Below, in pieces: positions 1 through 5,346 of a DNA stretch of 7,822 bases. Each line of letters begins with the position of its first letter. Position 1 is the first letter of the stretch. The notes beneath the pieces were generated by a model. It saw only the letters and a list, made by a program, of their open reading frames with translations. It did not search any database and was not told where the DNA came from. The DNA comes from an uncultured Eubacteriales bacterium. Its GTDB lineage: Bacteria > Bacillota > Clostridia > Christensenellales > Borkfalkiaceae. The stretch is from assembly GCA_900556195.1 (NCBI GenBank), contig USOJ01000034.1:1-7822 (forward strand). The letters are read 5' to 3'. A program made the position numbers and the translations under genes.

Positions 1-65
1 ATTATTTTCTAAAAATTTTAAGCCGCCGATATATAGCGTTTTCATCTTTTGAAAACCGCAAGATA

Positions 66-90
66 TAGAAAACCCCGCGCGAAGGCGGGG
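66..90 (-). terminator. Rho-independent terminator of the minus-strand operon
   Basis: On the minus strand the arms CCCCGC (85-90) and GCGGGG (73-78) flank a 6-base loop and are followed by TTTTCTATAT (63-72). It lies 11 bases past the stop codon of the FTR-like gene, where the operon should end. The stem is short but entirely G-C. The T-tract is only four uninterrupted bases, so termination may be incomplete. Confidence 0.75.
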
Positions 91-101
91 ATAAAGCGTA
101 T

Positions 102-299
102 TTATTTTTCTTTATAGAACAACCGGCAATGGCAGTAACCTTCGAAATTCGGGTCGGCTATCTGCGAACGGAATTCTTCGCACATACATTTATATTCGGG
201 ACGTTTACCCACTCTGCACGGACAATAACCGCCTTTCGCCTTTAAGCCTTCCGAAATCGTTTTTACTACCTCTTTGTCTTCGTTGAGCCTTATTCGCAT
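102..299 (-). CDS. Small ferredoxin-thioredoxin reductase catalytic-chain-like protein (65 aa)
   Basis: The 65-residue protein has three CxC pairs: CPC at residues 26-28, CMC at 38-40 followed by EEFR, and CHC at 56-58. This is the cysteine layout of the ferredoxin-thioredoxin reductase catalytic (beta) chain, whose cysteines hold a [4Fe-4S] cluster next to a redox-active disulfide. The CPC-x9-CMC-x15-CHC spacing is that of the short, stand-alone form known from anaerobes rather than the plant CPC-x16-CPC-x8-CHC form. No variable chain, ferredoxin or thioredoxin gene is in the window, so the partner is unknown. The start at 299 is chosen because AGAGAGG (308-314) lies 8 bases upstream; an in-frame start at 344 would run deep into the HAD gene. 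The gene overlaps the HAD 3' end by 10 bases and is last in the operon. The fold call is firm; the redox role is inferred. Confidence 0.85.
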   Translation of the reverse strand: MRIRLNEDKEVVKTISEGLKAKGGYCPCRVGKRPEYKCMCEEFRSQIADPNFEGYCHCRLFYKEK

Positions 300-1093
300 A
301 AAATAAACCTCTCTATAACTTCGGCGACCGCGCCTTTCCCGCAATCGACCGTAGTAACGTAGCCGGCGTTTTGCTTCACGGTTTCGCCCGCGTTAAGCGC
401 AGCGACGCCGAGCCCCGCCGATTTAAGCATGGGTATATCGTTGCACTCGTCGCCTATCGCGATTATTTCGTCGGGCGAAATCTTCCATATATCGGCGAGA
501 GCCCTGACTACCGAGCCTTTATCAACTCCCTTGGGAGTAAAATCTATCATTCCGTCGTAGCACCTGGCGATTTCGTATTTATCGGCGAACTTTTTTACCG
601 CAGCGGGCAGAATCTCGTCGGCGCGTTCGTCGATTATCATAAATTTCGGAGTTGTTTTGAGTTCTTTTATCAAAAATTCCCGAAGGTCTGCAACCGGCGT
701 CGAAGGACAACCGCACACCTCGGAGTACATTCTCGTCGCCGCGCTTTCGTAGGAGGGGAATACGCCTATATCATTATATAATTGATAATTCGCCCCGCGC
801 TCTTCGGCAAAATCTATAAGAGGCAATGTTTCTTCGGCGGTCAAGGCTTTCGAATAAAGTTTTTCGCCGGTGGCGGAATCGGTTATTTCGCTTCCGTTAT
901 ACGAGCCTACGAGCGGTCTTATCGGCAGATTTTTTATAATCTGCATTGCAGAAGCGGTCATTCTGCCCGTACAAAGGGCAAAACGAAAACCCTTGCCGAC
1001 CAGTTCGGTTATCGCCTTTTTATTCCTTTCGCAAACGCCCGTTTCTTTGGAAGCGAGCGTGCCGTCGTAATCGCTTATAATCGCCTTATACAT
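290..1093 (-). CDS. Cof-type HAD-superfamily hydrolase (267 aa)
   Basis: This is a haloacid-dehalogenase-superfamily phosphatase of the Cof/IIB subgroup, which usually dephosphorylates sugar phosphates or other small phosphorylated metabolites in the cytoplasm. Visible motifs are motif I DYDGT at residues 8-12 (nucleophile Asp8, acid/base Asp10), motif II threonine in CTGR (41-44), motif III lysine in KGVDKG (Lys192), and motif IV GDECND at 214-219. The stretch of about residues 85-185 is the C2-type cap that sets substrate choice, so the substrate cannot be read from sequence. Length is normal for the family. The ATG at 1093 overlaps the upstream stop codon in ATGTATAA, which suggests translational coupling and fits the lack of a well-placed SD. 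A TTG at 1105 with GAGG six bases before it is an alternative start adding four residues. Confidence 0.92.
   Translation of the reverse strand: MYKAIISDYDGTLASKETGVCERNKKAITELVGKGFRFALCTGRMTASAMQIIKNLPIRPLVGSYNGSEITDSATGEKLYSKALTAEETLPLIDFAEERGANYQLYNDIGVFPSYESAATRMYSEVCGCPSTPVADLREFLIKELKTTPKFMIIDERADEILPAAVKKFADKYEIARCYDGMIDFTPKGVDKGSVVRALADIWKISPDEIIAIGDECNDIPMLKSAGLGVAALNAGETVKQNAGYVTTVDCGKGAVAEVIERFILCE
308..314 (-). promoter_or_regulatory. Ribosome binding site deciding the FTR-like start
   Basis: AGAGAGG on the minus strand lies 8 bases before the ATG at 297-299. It sits inside the 3' end of the HAD gene and sets the start of the FTR-like protein at 299 rather than at the upstream in-frame codon at 344. 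Confidence 0.7.
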
Positions 1094-2660
1094 CGTCGTT
1101 ACCAAATAAAACCTCAACCGCGGCGATTAAGGCGCACGCGACGACCGCGATTATAACGCATATTTCTACTCTGAACGCAAACGAGACAACCAAAGCGTAA
1201 GCCGCCGCCCCTATCGCGTAACCTTTTAGAGCGCGTTTCGCGGCGGGGTCTTTAGCCTTAAAAAGCAAAGCAGCGCACAAAATCGCAATCGCGCCGACTG
1301 CGGAAGCCGAGCAGACGTAGAACAAATCGAAACCGATTTGTCCGAATAAACTACGGGCAAGAAACGCAGCCCACACGCCGAACGCTACTTTTTCGAGAAG
1401 TACGACGGTATCGGCATTCGCCGATTTATTTTTAGCCGAAGCGGATATAAACGTGGATATCAGTCCGCCGACGAACATTGCAACGGGCAAAGGAAGCGCG
1501 ACGAGCGGATTTCTGCTTGCCGCCAGACAAAACGCCGACAATGCTCCGCCGTAGAGCGAAAACAACGCGAATACTTCGTTTTTGCCTTTCGCCGCAATCG
1601 CGGATACCATCGCTATTCCGAAGTAAACGACCGCAAATTTAAGGGGAGTTTCCCAAAAAGTATTTTTATCTACCCCGATAAGCGTAGCCCACAGGAAAAA
1701 TCCCGCCCAGACGACGGCGAATAAAAGAGCGACGAGCGACGAGCGGTTCACGAATTTTTCTTTGACCGCTTCGAAAGTTTCGTTCGTTCTGTCGTCCGCC
1801 TTCTGCGTCGGCGCGACGGCAGACTCCGTTTTTTTCGTTTCGGGTTTGCTCGTTTGGGGTTCGGTTTCTTCGCGGATCTCTTCCGCCGCCTTTTCCGTAA
1901 CGGGTTCGGCGTTATAATCGTATTCCGTTTTTTCGTCAGAAGCCCCATAGTCGTAACTTTCGGTCGAATCTGCCGCTTCGTAAGAGCCCGGATTTGCCGT
2001 AGGATATTCTTCGGACGTTTCGTCAAACGTGAAATCTTCGATTTTCTTTATCTCTTTTATCGGAGTTTCGGCTACGATTTTGCCGCCGCGGCTGAATTTT
2101 TCGTAAGTCGCGACGTATTCGCCCTCGGTTTTATATTTATCGTAAGCGTACACGACCACTTCGGGGAAAATCAGAAATCTGCCCGAAGTGTTTTTTATGC
2201 CGCCCCTGACGAGTTTTTCGACTCTGCCGTCTTTACTCTCGTCCGAGGTGTATCTCTTACCTACTATTATACATTTGCCGAACGACGACGGCGTTTTGCC
2301 GACTTCGGATATGACGTATCTGCCGTCCGAAGCGTAGATACACGCCTCTCGTACCTTGGCGCGGTGTTCTTCGCTTTTCGCTTCGGCGAAACATTCGGAT
2401 AAGAGATCGTAGACTTCGTTTCTTAAAGACTTTATCTCGGCTTTTACGAGCGCTTCTCGTTTAGAAACGGTCGTTCTGCGTTCGTTGATACGCGAAATCG
2501 CGTCGTCGTTGCCCGCTTTTTCGCGCCAGTCGTTCTTTTTACGGTACACCATAGCGGAAGAAGACAGTTTCCCGTCTTCCCCTTTCAGCGCGCGAAGTTC
2601 GTCTTTAAGATCGTCTATTCGCCTTATTTTGTTGATAGCCGAAGCGTATTTTTCAAGCAT
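1086..2660 (-). CDS. Unrecognised membrane protein: cytoplasmic helical/globular N-half, acidic linker, eight predicted helices (524 aa)
   Basis: I do not recognise this family. Residues 1-105 are charged and helix-prone, probably partly coiled coil. Residues 106-205 alternate short hydrophobic strands with glycines (for example FGKCIIVGKRY at 128-137 and FLIFPEVVVYAY at 162-173) and look like a small beta-rich domain. Residues 208-300 form a low-complexity linker rich in Glu, Thr, Ser, Tyr and Pro. Eight hydrophobic segments follow at about 308-330, 339-357, 361-381, 384-405, 418-440, 444-467, 477-497 and 499-519, ending four residues before the C-terminus. There is no signal peptide, so the N-half is presumably cytoplasmic. 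It lies 19 bases after the kinase-like gene, and its stop overlaps the HAD start. The SD is weak (AAAGAA), so expression may depend on translation of the gene before it. A sensor, scaffold or transporter role is possible; none can be shown. Confidence 0.85.
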   Translation of the reverse strand: MLEKYASAINKIRRIDDLKDELRALKGEDGKLSSSAMVYRKKNDWREKAGNDDAISRINERRTTVSKREALVKAEIKSLRNEVYDLLSECFAEAKSEEHRAKVREACIYASDGRYVISEVGKTPSSFGKCIIVGKRYTSDESKDGRVEKLVRGGIKNTSGRFLIFPEVVVYAYDKYKTEGEYVATYEKFSRGGKIVAETPIKEIKKIEDFTFDETSEEYPTANPGSYEAADSTESYDYGASDEKTEYDYNAEPVTEKAAEEIREETEPQTSKPETKKTESAVAPTQKADDRTNETFEAVKEKFVNRSSLVALLFAVVWAGFFLWATLIGVDKNTFWETPLKFAVVYFGIAMVSAIAAKGKNEVFALFSLYGGALSAFCLAASRNPLVALPLPVAMFVGGLISTFISASAKNKSANADTVVLLEKVAFGVWAAFLARSLFGQIGFDLFYVCSASAVGAIAILCAALLFKAKDPAAKRALKGYAIGAAAYALVVSFAFRVEICVIIAVVACALIAAVEVLFGNDDV

Positions 2661-2679
2661 AGTTCTTTGGTAAAAGGTA

Positions 2680-3270
2680 TTATTTTATTATTTCGTTGAC
2701 GTAGTCGGCAATAATGTCCGCCGCCTTGTCGGTGCCTACGCGGGTGTTGACGACGAAATCGTAGTTGTCGATTTTGCCCCACTCGGTATCGGCGTATTTT
2801 TTATAGTAAGCCGCGCGGGCTTTGTCGTTGCGCTTAATGAGTTTTTCGGCTTCCGCAGGGGTTATCGAATAGCCCTTGGAAACTCTCTCTATTCTCTGCG
2901 CCATAGGCGCGCACACGAATACTCTTATAAGGTGTTCTTCGTTTTCGAGAATTTTCGCGGCGCATCTGCCGACGAGTACGCACGAGCCCTTTCTTGCAAG
3001 GTCTTTTATGACCTGCGCCTGACCGATGTAAATTTTATCGTAGAGCGAAAGGGATTCTCCGCTCAGAAATCCGCCGTACCAGAAAGCGTTGGTTGCTTTG
3101 TCTTCGCTACCGTGAATTACGTCTTTATCGAAGCCCGTAACCACCGCCGTCATTTCCGCGATAGACTTATCGTAGCAAGGTATACCCAGCCGTTGAGCGA
3201 GTTTAGAGGCGGTTTCCGCGCCGCCAGAACCGAATTGTCTGCTTATTGCAACGTAAAATTTCTTTTCCAT
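2680..3270 (-). CDS. Cytidylate kinase-like family protein (196 aa)
   Basis: The N-terminus YVAISRQFGSGGAETASKLA (residues 6-25) matches the cytidylate-kinase-like family (AAA_26 type), whose nucleotide loop reads ISRxFGSGG instead of the usual GxxGxGKS/T Walker A. Next come PCYDKS (31-36), a VLVGRCAA strand-turn at 98-105, and a lid-like segment with RND, YYKKY and WGKIDNYD between 148 and 171. Length is normal for the family. Relatives are P-loop kinases of mostly untested substrate; cytidylate phosphorylation should not be assumed. The start at 3270 is chosen because GGAGGG (3278-3283) lies 7 bases upstream, and because the alternative start at 3321 lies upstream of the predicted transcription start near 3283 and inside the previous gene. 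It is the first gene of a four-gene operon. Confidence 0.85.
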   Translation of the reverse strand: MEKKFYVAISRQFGSGGAETASKLAQRLGIPCYDKSIAEMTAVVTGFDKDVIHGSEDKATNAFWYGGFLSGESLSLYDKIYIGQAQVIKDLARKGSCVLVGRCAAKILENEEHLIRVFVCAPMAQRIERVSKGYSITPAEAEKLIKRNDKARAAYYKKYADTEWGKIDNYDFVVNTRVGTDKAADIIADYVNEIIK

Positions 3271-3289
3271 AATACGTCCCTCCGAATAT

Positions 3290-3318
3290 ATTTTAATACA
3301 AACCGCCCGAAATGTCAA
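3290..3318 (-). promoter_or_regulatory. Sigma-A-type promoter for the four-gene operon
   Basis: On the minus strand a perfect -35 TTGACA (3313-3318) is separated by 17 bases from TAAAAT (3290-3295), one mismatch from TATAAT. The predicted start is near 3283. The -35 box overlaps the last codons of the DUF368 gene. The predicted leader is only about 13 bases, so the SD would begin at or next to the first transcribed base, which is unusual and slightly lowers confidence. Confidence 0.65.
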
Positions 3319-4286
3319 CACGGAAGCGAATTTTTTCTTCGTTCTACTTTAACGAGCGAATACGCGGCGAATATTCCGCCGATAAACAAAACCACGCCCA
3401 GTACGAGTTCCCACACACTTAAGCCCTTACTTGCCCAATCCGTATACACTTTGTATATATCGGGATTGAAAAACATAGTTACAGCCGCGCCGAGCGACAA
3501 ACCGCAAACGCAGAAAAACGACGGGGTTTTATGCCGTTCGAGTACGTTCGACATAAGTTTAGAAACCGTAACCAAACCGACTACGAAACCCACGACGAGG
3601 CAAACGTAAACGATAAACACCTGCGGATTCGATTTCCAGTAAGTAAGACTTACCGAATCCATTATCGACTTGAAATATCCGAAAATCATCAACAGCGCGG
3701 TAGCCGAAAGCCCCGGCACGATCTGCGTTATCGCCACGAGATAACCGAGCAGCAAAAACAGAAGATAATGCCATACCGAAAGACTATCTAGCGACTTGTC
3801 GCCGCCGTAAACGAAAACCGACACAAGCGAAGCCGCTATCGGGATAAGCAATCCGAGAATAAACAGAAATATTCTCGGCGTGGTTATCTTCTCGCCTTTT
3901 ATCTGGTCGGTAACGGCGGGGTACGCGCCGAGCATAAGTCCGCCGAAAAGCGCGACTATCGCGAACGGCAGAATATCGATAAGTTTCTTTACTCCGAAAA
4001 ATCCGCCGACGAAACCTAAAACCGCTCCGACGAGTATCGGCAACAAAAACAAAAAGCACTTTTTGAAATTTTTGAAGATATTACCGAGCGCGAACAGAAG
4101 TTTTTCGTACAGTCTGAAAATTATCGCAACCGCCGAACCGCTTACTCCCGGTACTATGATTGCAAGACCGATGAAAAAGCCGAGTATTCCGCTTTTAACC
4201 CTTTCTTTTCCGTTTTTATACGCAAGGTCGGGTTCGTTCGCCGAAGTCTCGTCAACCCGCAATTCTTCGTCTTTTTTTTCTTCCAT
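3315..4286 (-). CDS. DUF368 family membrane protein, probable polyprenyl-phosphate translocase (PopT-like, 323 aa)
   Basis: Two family signature repeats are visible: residues 36-64, containing GLAIIVPGVSG (40-50) and an LYEKLL end, and residues 181-205, containing QIVPGLSATAL (188-198). This internal duplication of a VPG(V/L)S re-entrant motif within a multi-helix protein is typical of DUF368. Members such as PopT have been shown to return undecaprenyl phosphate, the lipid carrier of cell-wall and teichoic-acid synthesis, across the cytoplasmic membrane. About 30 acidic cytoplasmic residues precede the first helix. Length is normal. The motif reads SGSA where SGGT is usual, and the second repeat has lost the SG pair. 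The SD CAGAGGT lies 8 bases before the ATG at 4286. It is divergent from ttcA, and its own promoter is at 4350-4378. Family call firm; substrate inferred. Confidence 0.88.
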   Translation of the reverse strand: MEEKKDEELRVDETSANEPDLAYKNGKERVKSGILGFFIGLAIIVPGVSGSAVAIIFRLYEKLLFALGNIFKNFKKCFLFLLPILVGAVLGFVGGFFGVKKLIDILPFAIVALFGGLMLGAYPAVTDQIKGEKITTPRIFLFILGLLIPIAASLVSVFVYGGDKSLDSLSVWHYLLFLLLGYLVAITQIVPGLSATALLMIFGYFKSIMDSVSLTYWKSNPQVFIVYVCLVVGFVVGLVTVSKLMSNVLERHKTPSFFCVCGLSLGAAVTMFFNPDIYKVYTDWASKGLSVWELVLGVVLFIGGIFAAYSLVKVERRKNSLPC

Positions 4287-4308
4287 TTAAGAATACCTCT
4301 GAAAACGC

Positions 4309-4337
4309 TTGAAATTTTAACGGTTTACGTATATACT
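4309..4337 (+). promoter_or_regulatory. Sigma-A-type promoter for ttcA
   Basis: TTGAAA (4309-4314) is followed after exactly 17 bases by TATACT (4332-4337). The predicted start is near 4344, giving a 44-base leader to the ATG at 4388. This rules out the ATG at 4340 as the start codon because it would lie before the transcript begins. Confidence 0.75.
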
Positions 4338-4350
4338 CTATGTACGTAAA
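4324..4350. promoter_or_regulatory. Inverted repeat over the divergent start sites, candidate operator
   Basis: Perfect 8-base arms TTTACGTA (4324-4331) and TACGTAAA (4343-4350) are separated by 11 bases. Arm centres are 19 bases apart, nearly two helical turns, as expected for a dimeric DNA-binding protein. The repeat covers the plus-strand -10 box and both predicted start sites, so binding would block both genes. No regulator can be named, and the symmetry could be chance in an AT-rich promoter. Confidence 0.4.
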
Positions 4351-4378
4351 GTATAGCAAAAAAATTCGTCTATGTCAA
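4350..4378 (-). promoter_or_regulatory. Sigma-A-type promoter for the DUF368 gene
   Basis: On the minus strand a perfect TTGACA (4373-4378) lies 17 bases from TATACT (4350-4355). The predicted start is near 4343, giving a 57-base leader to the ATG at 4286. The boxes lie within the ttcA leader, so transcription of each gene runs through the other's promoter. Confidence 0.75.
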
Positions 4379-4387
4379 AAGGATAGT

Positions 4388-5128
4388 ATGGAATTACAAA
4401 AACTGTTATCGAAGGCGAGAAGAGCCGCGGAAGATTACAATATGATAGAAGAGGGCGACAAAATCGCCGTAGGGCTTTCGGGCGGCAAAGACAGTATGAC
4501 ACTGCTTTATATTCTTGCCACGATGAGAAGATTTTACCCGAAAAAGTACGATGTCATCGCGATTTCGGTGGATATGGGGCTGGGGCTTGACGAAAAAGAA
4601 GTACAAGCAGTAAAAGACCTTTGCGAAAAACTCAACGTGGAATACGTAGTGGAAAAAACGAAAATAGGCGAAATCGTCTTCGACGTAAGAAAAGAACCCA
4701 ACCCCTGCTCGCTTTGCGCGAACATGCGCCGCGGCGCGCTCAATTCCACGGCGAAAAACCACGGTTGCAACAAAGTCGCTCTTGGGCATCATTCCAACGA
4801 CTTAGCGGAAACTTTTTTACTTTCGCTTTTCTACGAAGGCAGATTATCCGCTTTCGCGCCCGTAACGAAACTCGAAAGAGTAGGCTTGACGGTTATCCGC
4901 CCGATGATTTATATTACCGAAAAAGAAATAATCGGTTTTGCGAAAGACAAACCGATTATCCACAACCCCTGCCCCGCCGACAAGCACACGCAAAGGCAAT
5001 TTATTAAAGACACTATAAAATCGCTGCAAAAAGAAGTACCCGCCATTAAAGACAACATTTTAGGAGCGATACTCCACCCCGAAAGAAACAACCTTTCGTC
5101 GTTTATAAAACCCGCCGATAAAGAGTGA
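4388..5128 (+). CDS. ttcA: TtcA-like tRNA 2-thiocytidine biosynthesis protein (246 aa)
   Basis: This is a PP-loop ATPase of the TtcA family, which adenylates cytidine 32 of some tRNAs and replaces its oxygen with sulfur, using a [4Fe-4S] cluster. The PP-loop SGGKDS is at residues 31-36. PCSLCANMRRG (106-116) supplies two cluster cysteines (107 and 110), GHHSNDLAETF (133-143) is the conserved core motif, and NPCPAD at 193-198 supplies the third cysteine (195). This three-cysteine pattern fits TtcA better than TilS. At 246 residues it is shorter than the roughly 310 of E. coli TtcA, as is common in Bacillota. The start at 4388 has AAAGGA just upstream and lies after the predicted transcription start near 4344; the ATG at 4340 does not. 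The stop codon sits in the terminator loop. The exact modified nucleotide is inferred from the family. Confidence 0.88.
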   Translation: MELQKLLSKARRAAEDYNMIEEGDKIAVGLSGGKDSMTLLYILATMRRFYPKKYDVIAISVDMGLGLDEKEVQAVKDLCEKLNVEYVVEKTKIGEIVFDVRKEPNPCSLCANMRRGALNSTAKNHGCNKVALGHHSNDLAETFLLSLFYEGRLSAFAPVTKLERVGLTVIRPMIYITEKEIIGFAKDKPIIHNPCPADKHTQRQFIKDTIKSLQKEVPAIKDNILGAILHPERNNLSSFIKPADKE

Positions 5129-5148
5129 GCCTCTTTATCCGCGGGTTT
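5108..5148. terminator. Bidirectional intrinsic terminator after ttcA
   Basis: Arms 5108-5125 and 5131-5148 pair over 18 bases with one mismatch around a 5-base loop. The ttcA stop codon (5126-5128) lies in the loop. T-rich tracts follow on the plus strand (TTTTGATTTTATCG from 5145) and on the minus strand (TTTTATAAAC). It can therefore end ttcA and also stop leftward transcripts leaving the convergent 5347-6018 gene. Confidence 0.85.
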
Positions 5149-5346
5149 TGATTTTATCGTTATTGTAAAAATGCAAATGCCGTCGATCGCCTGGAAAGGC
5201 AAAGCCTGCGGACTTGATGTTATCCGTAATATTCAATCCGCAAAATACCACCCTTCCGGGAGTATGCTCTCCCGTTGAAGCGGGAGAGGGGCGACCCTGC
5301 CTAAGGTTGCCGCGACCCGCAAAGGGGCTGGCAAAGACGATTGATA
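5149..5346. other. Intergenic region between convergent genes, no supported gene
   Basis: About 200 bases separate the ttcA terminator from the 3' end of the coiled-coil protein gene. A 35-codon reading frame at 5171-5278 has no SD and no recognisable product, and a plus-strand frame from 5214 runs over hairpins into the antisense of the next gene. Neither is supported. The right half is G-C rich and strongly self-complementary and is described separately. Confidence 0.7.
5251..5334. repeat. Cluster of small hairpins, possible dispersed intergenic repeat
   Basis: CTCTCCCG (5267-5274) pairs with CGGGAGAG (5281-5288) around loop TTGAAG. The same CTCCCG (5269-5274) can instead pair with CGGGAG at 5257-5262, so the two stems exclude each other. 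A third structure pairs TTGCC (5307-5311) with GGCAA (5330-5334) and encloses a CCC/GGG inner stem. GCGACCC occurs twice 21 bases apart (5291-5297, 5312-5318). No T-tract follows, so these are not simple terminators. The layout resembles short palindromic intergenic repeats, but only one copy is in the window, so the repeat label is inferred. Confidence 0.45.

Noticed and set aside
38..56. Inverted repeat GTTTTCA-n5-TGAAAAC left of the operon terminator
   Set aside because: It is A-T rich with a weak stem and no adjacent T-tract or gene, so it is likely chance in an A-T-rich intergenic end. Nothing else is supportable in 1-65.
1748..2026. Arg/Lys-rich 92-codon minus-strand frame
   Set aside because: It is an out-of-frame shadow of the acidic linker of the membrane protein at 1086-2660; repeated GAA/GAG/ACG codons read in another frame give Lys/Arg. 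It has no SD of its own.
1854..2402. 182-codon plus-strand frame antisense to the membrane protein gene
   Set aside because: It is antisense to a better-supported gene, its composition is Phe/Arg-rich as expected from reverse-complemented Glu/Lys/Ser codons, and it shows no recognisable domain.
2932..3609. 225-codon plus-strand frame spanning the kinase-like gene, its promoter and the DUF368 gene
   Set aside because: It crosses two well-supported minus-strand genes and a strong minus-strand promoter and has no recognisable product.
4340..4387. Upstream in-frame start adding 16 residues to TtcA
   Set aside because: The ATG at 4340 lies before the predicted transcription start at about 4344 and has no SD, while 4388 has AAAGGA just upstream.
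5171..5278. 35-codon plus-strand frame starting after the ttcA terminator
   Set aside because: No SD precedes the ATG, it lies downstream of a strong terminator without a visible promoter, and its product has no recognisable motif.
5257..5334. Riboswitch or attenuator reading of the exclusive hairpins
   Set aside because: The hairpins lie downstream of both convergent genes rather than in a leader, lack a terminator T-tract, and match no riboswitch core I know.
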